Positions 39,730 to 44,753 of a DNA stretch of 44,753 bases are shown in pieces. The DNA is from Candidatus Nealsonbacteria bacterium RIFOXYB1_FULL_40_15. GTDB lineage: Bacteria; Patescibacteriota; Minisyncoccia; Minisyncoccales; GWA2-38-27. Where the stretch lies: positions 1 through 44,753 of the forward strand of contig MHMM01000007.1 in the NCBI GenBank assembly GCA_001821555.1. Reading direction: 5' to 3'. Position 1 is the stretch's first letter, and every line of letters starts with the position of its first letter. The notes under the pieces were generated by a model, which worked only from the letters and a program-made list of their open reading frames with translations, made no database searches and was not told the origin of the DNA. The position numbers were made by a program, and so were the translations under genes.

Positions 39730-41997
39730 CTAATAGACGGCGGAGCTTTCGTCTAGCCCCTCTTCTCCTTCGGGCGACGGAGGCGGCGTGTCATCATCTG
39801 GCGACGGAGGCGGCGTGTCATCATCTGGCGGTATGTCTCCCGGATCGTCCGGAAAAATAGTATCTGCGGCGGAAACGGTGCCCGGTTTGTGTTTAAATAT
39901 TTCGTCTTTGGAGTAGTATCTAATTCCTGCTATATCAACTCCATGAGGTCTTATACGAGGCGCCGCATTTATGAGAGCTGCTTGTGGCACTCCGTATTTT
40001 TCCGCGATATGTTTCCAATAAAGCTCTTGGTATTTCTTCAGGGTCTCCGGGTCTTTATTTACATCTTCTGCCTTTGCTAACTTAAGCTCTTTTTTATTTT
40101 CATCAACCCATCTAGAAAAACCCCTTGTTAGGGTAAATTGCCTTGTTGCTCCTGCTCCTTTTAATGTGCAAAGTTTTCTCCACGTATCCTCTCCCTTGAG
40201 GGCGGCAAATGCTTCCAATACGTCAACGTTATCAACAACCTCCTGTTCCTGATTGACAATGCTTTTGTCTTTTGCGTCAGATACCAATTGCGCCATTGCC
40301 TGTAATCGTTCCTGATTCAAAAGTTCTTTTTGTTGTTTTTCTGATTTTCCTTTTTTCTGTTCTTTCGTCAAACTAACACCTATCATGCCCAAACGAGCAT
40401 CGTCTCTAAGGGCCTTTTCTTTCATGCCGGCCTTTTGCAGATATTCCATAGCCCTTGAGGCAGTTTGATCATTAAGAAATTTATCGTCTTTAAACAGTAG
40501 CTCTTCTTTTTCTGTATTTGTTAATTTACGTTTTTTGCCATTTTCATCTTTTACTATCATTTCGCGGTCATACTTATATTTTCTCATATATGCCTTTACA
40601 AAGTCCTGGCTGTCTCCTCTAGCCACAATTACATTATGCACTGCGGCGGCAGCTTTTAGGCCATGATATTTGCCATTGGCCACTCTGTCCATCTCTTCTC
40701 CCGAGTCTCCTGTAATTTCTTTTTCCATCGCTCTAATTGAGTTTTCTGTATCACTGGCTTGCTTTAAAGGCTCGGGCCTGAACCAGCGTATTGGAGCGGG
40801 CAGCGCATCCCATTTATTTGCTATGCTGCGGCCTATATCGCGGGCAGTAACCGTCCGGCCCTCTCTGTTCCAAAGATTAAGCTTCCTGTCGGGGAGATTC
40901 AGTCCCTTCCACGCCTTCCTAGCACCCCACCCAGTGGCTCGTTTAGGCGCGGTTATGCCGGCCCAACGCATGGCGCCGTAAGTTTTGCCTTTTGCGAAAC
41001 CAAAAGCCTTGCCGACTATTTCAGAACCAATTGCTGAAGATTTGAGTCCGACTGCAAAACCGACGAGTATCAAAGCATAAACAATAACAAAGGGAATCAC
41101 CTGGTCAAGCCATCCATATTCCACAGGTTCTTGTGTAAATGAAGACAGTTTATTTTCAAAAACAGAATTTATTTCAGCAAAAGTTGCTGCGGCAAGATAA
41201 ATAAAGAAGACGATGGGTATACCAATGATAGACCACTGTACCAATTGTTGCCACCATAATTTCCAAATTTTTTCTGTTTGAGGAAGAATCATTGCAACAA
41301 ACGCGATAGGAGATAAAATAACTAAAATCCAAATTGCAATATGTCGAGCTAGAAACATAACCCATATAATGCAAAAAATGAAAAATTGCAACAAATTAAA
41401 ATTAACTAGAACCACGCCTCTAGCAAGAACGCCGGCTGCCATAGAAAAATCATCTGCTTGGGATATTTCTTTCGCAATCTTAAAAATTCCCCATTCGCTG
41501 GAGCTTATAATCTCATTTATTCCCTCTGTAATTCCTGCCGAAAAATAAGCCATAACTATATTTGTGGCATCCACCATCAATCCGACCAAAACCGGAGCGA
41601 AGTTAACTAAGAGAGAAACAATAATAAGTTTAACTAAAATCTTTTTGCCGTCATATGCTTTAATATTCAAAGTAATTAACAGCGCAACCACAATTAATAC
41701 GGTTACAATTCCCAAGCTGACAAATTGTTTGGTTATTCCTAAACCAAGCTCAACGACCGGGTTATTATTGACGTAGCCCCAAGTAAAAGCATCTTGGCCT
41801 ATTATAGAATTGCACAATCCCCCGGCGATTTCAGCAAGCTTTCTCGTGACTACAAGGAGAAATCCAATAATTATTCCAGGAAGAGTAAGCAGTACATTCT
41901 TTCCGTATTTATCAAGCCAGCCTGCTGATGCGGATAAGGGAAAAAGCAGAGACAATAAAATAATCCCACAAAAAGATACAGCATTTTTTATTTTCAT
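39730..41997 (-). CDS. VirB6/TrbL-like polytopic membrane protein with long cytoplasmic tail
   Basis: The 755-residue product has a signal-like first helix, then five to six membrane segments (between about residues 35 and 330) in the pattern of VirB6/TrbL proteins. A long charged soluble region (about 345-720) and an acidic proline-rich tail with tandem DDDTPPPSP units complete it. VirB6 forms the inner-membrane channel of T4SS. The extended soluble domain is not one I recognise. It lies 2 nt behind the pilin-like gene, so both are in one operon. Confidence 0.75.
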   Translation of the reverse strand: MKIKNAVSFCGIILLSLLFPLSASAGWLDKYGKNVLLTLPGIIIGFLLVVTRKLAEIAGGLCNSIIGQDAFTWGYVNNNPVVELGLGITKQFVSLGIVTVLIVVALLITLNIKAYDGKKILVKLIIVSLLVNFAPVLVGLMVDATNIVMAYFSAGITEGINEIISSSEWGIFKIAKEISQADDFSMAAGVLARGVVLVNFNLLQFFIFCIIWVMFLARHIAIWILVILSPIAFVAMILPQTEKIWKLWWQQLVQWSIIGIPIVFFIYLAAATFAEINSVFENKLSSFTQEPVEYGWLDQVIPFVIVYALILVGFAVGLKSSAIGSEIVGKAFGFAKGKTYGAMRWAGITAPKRATGWGARKAWKGLNLPDRKLNLWNREGRTVTARDIGRSIANKWDALPAPIRWFRPEPLKQASDTENSIRAMEKEITGDSGEEMDRVANGKYHGLKAAAAVHNVIVARGDSQDFVKAYMRKYKYDREMIVKDENGKKRKLTNTEKEELLFKDDKFLNDQTASRAMEYLQKAGMKEKALRDDARLGMIGVSLTKEQKKGKSEKQQKELLNQERLQAMAQLVSDAKDKSIVNQEQEVVDNVDVLEAFAALKGEDTWRKLCTLKGAGATRQFTLTRGFSRWVDENKKELKLAKAEDVNKDPETLKKYQELYWKHIAEKYGVPQAALINAAPRIRPHGVDIAGIRYYSKDEIFKHKPGTVSAADTIFPDDPGDIPPDDDTPPPSPDDDTPPPSPEGEEGLDESSAVY

Positions 41998-41999
41998 TT

Positions 42000-43424
42000 T
42001 TATAACACTTCTCCCTTAATTACCAAAATCGACTTTGTGCATGGATAACAAACAAGTAGATGCTGGATAATGTTTGTATTAGTGCCACCCATAACCTTAT
42101 TACAGCCATCTCCGCATTGCCCAATCGGATTGTCCAATAAATTATTGTCGTCTTTGGTTATTACCTCACAAGTGTTTTTTGCTAAAAGGTTGTCTTCGTC
42201 AAACAATACAGCAAAATAACCGCCTTCCGGTTCAATCTGAATTGACCTGATCTCAGAATGAATAATGTCCGGATTGTTAGTATCTTTATTCGCAAGGCCA
42301 AGGCTTAAGAGTTTTTCAGTTAGGATTTCATCGGAGTTTTTTCCATGGGTTGACATGTGTGCTAAAAAAGCATATCTTGTATCTTCTACTTTTCTTAGGC
42401 AAAGAGTGGGGTCTTGATTATAGCCAACGCATTCGTATAATATTACTCCCTTATTCTCGGGGGCTGGATCTGACTCGGGCTTTTTAAATATTGTGATAGA
42501 ATAGGAATTTTTAAATCCCAGATCGGGATGAAGATCCATATTGTCTTCATAGGTAAACACTTTGCACTTGCCTTTCATATTATAGTCTTCGTGGAAAATT
42601 ACACCGTAGTTATATTCCCACAATACATGAACTTCTCCGTCTCCTCCCAGAACATAGGTTTTTTCCGGTACATGGAAAACGGAATGCTTTTTCCCCTCTA
42701 ACACCGGATTGGAATTTGGATCATCCGGATTAAAATAAGGGTTTTCTTCTGCTCCGCCTTTTGGAGTAAAAACAAAATTAGTTTTAAAGTTTGCTGAAAC
42801 GGGTATTTTTGAACAGATCCCAGAGTCATTTTTAATAAATTTTCTAAAGCTTTTTACTGCATCCCGTATATTTTCTTTATTTTCGCTAGTCGTATATGTA
42901 TGTAAAATACCAGATAAAACCGGAAGTTCGCTTGGTTTTTCAACATCATAATTACATATATATATGCCAGGCGGAATAACCGGTTCAATAGCATCAGGAT
43001 CAGTAAGTTTTAGTATGGTTAATTGAGGATTAATAGTGCGGAAGATAATAAAGGCAGAGAACAAAATGACAGCTCCCAAAAATGCAGATGTTATGCCTTT
43101 TTTGGCTTCCGAAAGCTTTTCTGCTGACCCGAAAGATGTAAACCATTTTATGCCGTTATATATCAAAACACCAAAGATTATAAGGCCGATTAGAGCCATA
43201 GCTAACCGGTAAATATAGCTTACGTATCCTGGCAGGCCTGAGTTCATAGGCACTGCCTCTGTTTCGCCAGGAATAATGGGATAAACAAGCTCAAGGTCTA
43301 CAAGATTGTTTTTTTCTTCTTCGGTGTCGGCAAGGGCGGAGGTGGCAGAGAACAAGGCCAAGGCAATTATAATAACCGCCATCAATCCTATCGCCCCCCT
43401 TTTTATTTTTGAAAATTGATTCAT
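42000..43424 (-). CDS. Protein with VirB2-like N-terminal part and large extracellular domain
   Basis: The 474-residue product has a signal peptide (about 1-32), two membrane helices (about 66-88 and 105-130) separated by a short KWFTSFGSAEKLSEAKKG loop, and then an outer domain of about 340 residues with several cysteines. The N-terminal layout matches VirB2/TrbC-type pilins and similar CPR proteins. The outer domain is unknown to me. It is followed after 2 nt by the VirB6-like gene. Confidence 0.7.
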   Translation of the reverse strand: MNQFSKIKRGAIGLMAVIIIALALFSATSALADTEEEKNNLVDLELVYPIIPGETEAVPMNSGLPGYVSYIYRLAMALIGLIIFGVLIYNGIKWFTSFGSAEKLSEAKKGITSAFLGAVILFSAFIIFRTINPQLTILKLTDPDAIEPVIPPGIYICNYDVEKPSELPVLSGILHTYTTSENKENIRDAVKSFRKFIKNDSGICSKIPVSANFKTNFVFTPKGGAEENPYFNPDDPNSNPVLEGKKHSVFHVPEKTYVLGGDGEVHVLWEYNYGVIFHEDYNMKGKCKVFTYEDNMDLHPDLGFKNSYSITIFKKPESDPAPENKGVILYECVGYNQDPTLCLRKVEDTRYAFLAHMSTHGKNSDEILTEKLLSLGLANKDTNNPDIIHSEIRSIQIEPEGGYFAVLFDEDNLLAKNTCEVITKDDNNLLDNPIGQCGDGCNKVMGGTNTNIIQHLLVCYPCTKSILVIKGEVL

Positions 43425-43468
43425 TAAAAATTCATTGAAAATTGATAATAGTAAATTGAAAATTGTTA

Positions 43469-44753
43469 TTACTGTAGTATATCATTTATTTCTCTTGCTG
43501 TATTGTCTATTCGCCTAGAAAGATTTAATATTTCCCCCAAATTAACCCTAATGGTTTCCATAGGGTAGGGGTTGCCTCCTGACGGCGGCAAAGATTCGCA
43601 AGCAGGGTAATTATTCAAGCCGGTTATGCTGAATTCTAAGCTACTTTTTTGGAGGCCGGGCAAGGGAATTTCTTTATCTCTCACATAGCTTAATTCTTCT
43701 AGCGGGATAACGCCAAGTTTTTCTTTTATGGGTTTCTTTAAAATAAAATTTTTAACTTCCTCCGGCCAATTAATTGGAATTTCTGCCGGGATTTTTTTGA
43801 GCAGCATATTCACGCCCTCAAATTTTTCCGCCGGTATGTTTATATCTTCTAATGGTATAGAACCAGACGGATTGCAATCTTTTTTACAGAGCGACTCGCA
43901 AATTGGTCTATTTTCTCCCTCATTTTCGCAATCCTCTTCGCACCATTGCTCACACTGTTTTTTCTGTCTCTCGCCTTCTTCATTATCTCCCTCCTTTTTC
44001 TCCTTGATCATTTTCTCTATTTCTCTTTTTGCGTTTTCTTTTATTTTTAATTCTGCCTTCTTAACACCTTCGTAGATTTCATCCTCCACTATTTTTGCAA
44101 AGGCCTTTGCCGCATCGTCAAGGTGGTCTTGAATATTTTTTTGAATAGCCTTGTTTATGGCATTCTGAATTTTGGCTATTTTAGGATTTAATTCCGAATA
44201 AACAGATTCTTTGACGTCTTTGCAAAACTTATTGATGCTTACATATTCATTATTGCATAAATCAATATTTTTTAAAAATCTTGGCCAATAAAAATAATAA
44301 TCAGGATACGAAATTATAATAGGAATCCCTGATATTCCGCCGCCTATGCATCCGGTTGGTATATCTATAATTGAAGAGACGAGCCCAAGTAAAAAGTTAA
44401 AGGAATCCATTTCAATTCCTTTGAAATTTAAAACTATTTCCGGGACAGGCAGGTCTATTTTCGGCATATCAAGATCTAATGATATAAATTTTGCCAAATC
44501 AAACTCCGGGAAGGGGATTGGCATCGGCGGGAATTCCAGCACCTCGGTATCTATATCTAGGGGTATATCTCCTATGTCTCCTCCTATGGGGACAGATGTT
44601 TTTATGGGGGGTATTTTTATGGGCGGGATTTTTAGGGCTGGGTATGGGATGTCTAATTGAAGAGCTGGGATAATATCTAGGCAATCGTCAAAATCACAAA
44701 AATTATAATTTGAAAAAATAAGATCCTCAAATATTAAATTAGGAAGTTTTACT
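43469..44753 (-). CDS. Partial surface protein with cysteine-rich segment, 5' end beyond window
   Basis: The frame stays open from the stop at 43469 to the window edge, so the ORF-track start (a GTG) is internal. At least 427 residues are present. From the N-terminal side there is a repeated I-P-rich stretch (ALKIPPIKIPPIK, MPIPFPEFDL), a hydrophobic segment, a lysine/glutamate coiled-coil, a cluster of seven cysteines (CEQWCEEDCENEG ... CESLCKKDC) and a C-terminal domain. No family is recognised. Its place 44 nt upstream of the pilin-like gene suggests a part in the same surface machine. Confidence 0.7.
   Translation of the reverse strand, partial: VKLPNLIFEDLIFSNYNFCDFDDCLDIIPALQLDIPYPALKIPPIKIPPIKTSVPIGGDIGDIPLDIDTEVLEFPPMPIPFPEFDLAKFISLDLDMPKIDLPVPEIVLNFKGIEMDSFNFLLGLVSSIIDIPTGCIGGGISGIPIIISYPDYYFYWPRFLKNIDLCNNEYVSINKFCKDVKESVYSELNPKIAKIQNAINKAIQKNIQDHLDDAAKAFAKIVEDEIYEGVKKAELKIKENAKREIEKMIKEKKEGDNEEGERQKKQCEQWCEEDCENEGENRPICESLCKKDCNPSGSIPLEDINIPAEKFEGVNMLLKKIPAEIPINWPEEVKNFILKKPIKEKLGVIPLEELSYVRDKEIPLPGLQKSSLEFSITGLNNYPACESLPPSGGNPYPMETIRVNLGEILNLSRRIDNTAREINDILQ

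Noticed and set aside
1-44753. UGA recoded as glycine, as in some CPR lineages
   Set aside because: UGA is used as the natural stop of infB, rbfA, mutM, ruvC, uvrB and others, and is not found inside conserved frames.

Overview
The window looks like a piece of a small, AT-rich bacterial genome of the Candidate Phyla Radiation (Patescibacteria), most likely a Parcubacteria-type lineage. The signs are a short IF-2 without an N-terminal extension, a free-standing 5'-3' exonuclease instead of full-length DNA polymerase I, core genes that mostly lack a Shine-Dalgarno sequence, many 1-29 nt gene overlaps, and a PrgI/TraC-like/VirB4 cluster typical of CPR genomes. The code appears standard: TGA ends infB, rbfA, uvrB, ruvC and others. 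The lineage is inferred from gene content and style, because no rRNA gene is present.

Layout. 0-2.5 kb: DUF4446-infB-rbfA and two tRNAs. 2.5-7.5 kb (minus strand): a 3D-domain wall protein, then an operon running leftward through an HTH/LAGLIDADG-like ORF, tRNA-Val(GAC), an RluA-family synthase, rplS and four tRNAs; ftsH with tRNA-Ile(UAU) lies behind it. 7.6-9.1 kb: two lineage-specific small genes and ruvA. 9.1-15.6 kb: uvrB and rpsT on plus; exonuclease-histidine kinase-response regulator-mutM-holA on minus. 15.6-18.7 kb (minus): a coiled-coil membrane protein, an HTH protein whose gene is full of palindromes, a small membrane protein and tsaE. 18.8-24.8 kb (plus): a PilB/GspE ATPase, ruvB, an RRM protein, a peptidoglycan-binding protein, a ComEA-lamin-tail fusion, yebC and ruvC; a structured RNA is encoded antisense between the ATPase gene and ruvB. 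24.8-29.1 kb: nagZ and tyrS on minus, a class A PBP on plus. 29.7-33.4 kb: the T4SS-like PrgI/TraC/VirB4 cluster. 33.4-38.2 kb: the chromosomal origin region (jag-yidC-yidD-rnpA-rpmH against dnaA-dnaN). 38.2-44.75 kb: an SPFH protein behind a consensus promoter, then a leftward membrane cluster (VirB6/TrbL-like, pilin-like, and a cysteine-rich protein running off the right edge).

Together the genes cover translation, replication initiation, DNA repair and recombination (uvrB, ruvA, ruvB, ruvC, mutM, exonuclease), wall growth and turnover (PBP, NagZ, 3D-domain and PG-binding proteins), membrane protein insertion (YidC), quality control (FtsH), and surface DNA-handling machinery (PilB-like ATPase, ComEA-like protein, VirB4/VirB6-like proteins).

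The most unusual signals are: (1) fourteen copies of a 14-bp palindrome, TTGTCCATGGACAA and close variants, inside the coding sequence of one HTH protein and read in two frames; (2) a structured about 90-nt element present twice, each time between divergent genes, with compensatory base changes in its stems; (3) a candidate 6S-like RNA of about 200 nt with its own consensus promoter and terminator; (4) a near-perfect palindrome inserted into tsaE; and (5) two expression styles side by side: leaderless or SD-less core genes, and lineage-specific genes with consensus promoters, AAGGAG-type sites and strong terminators.
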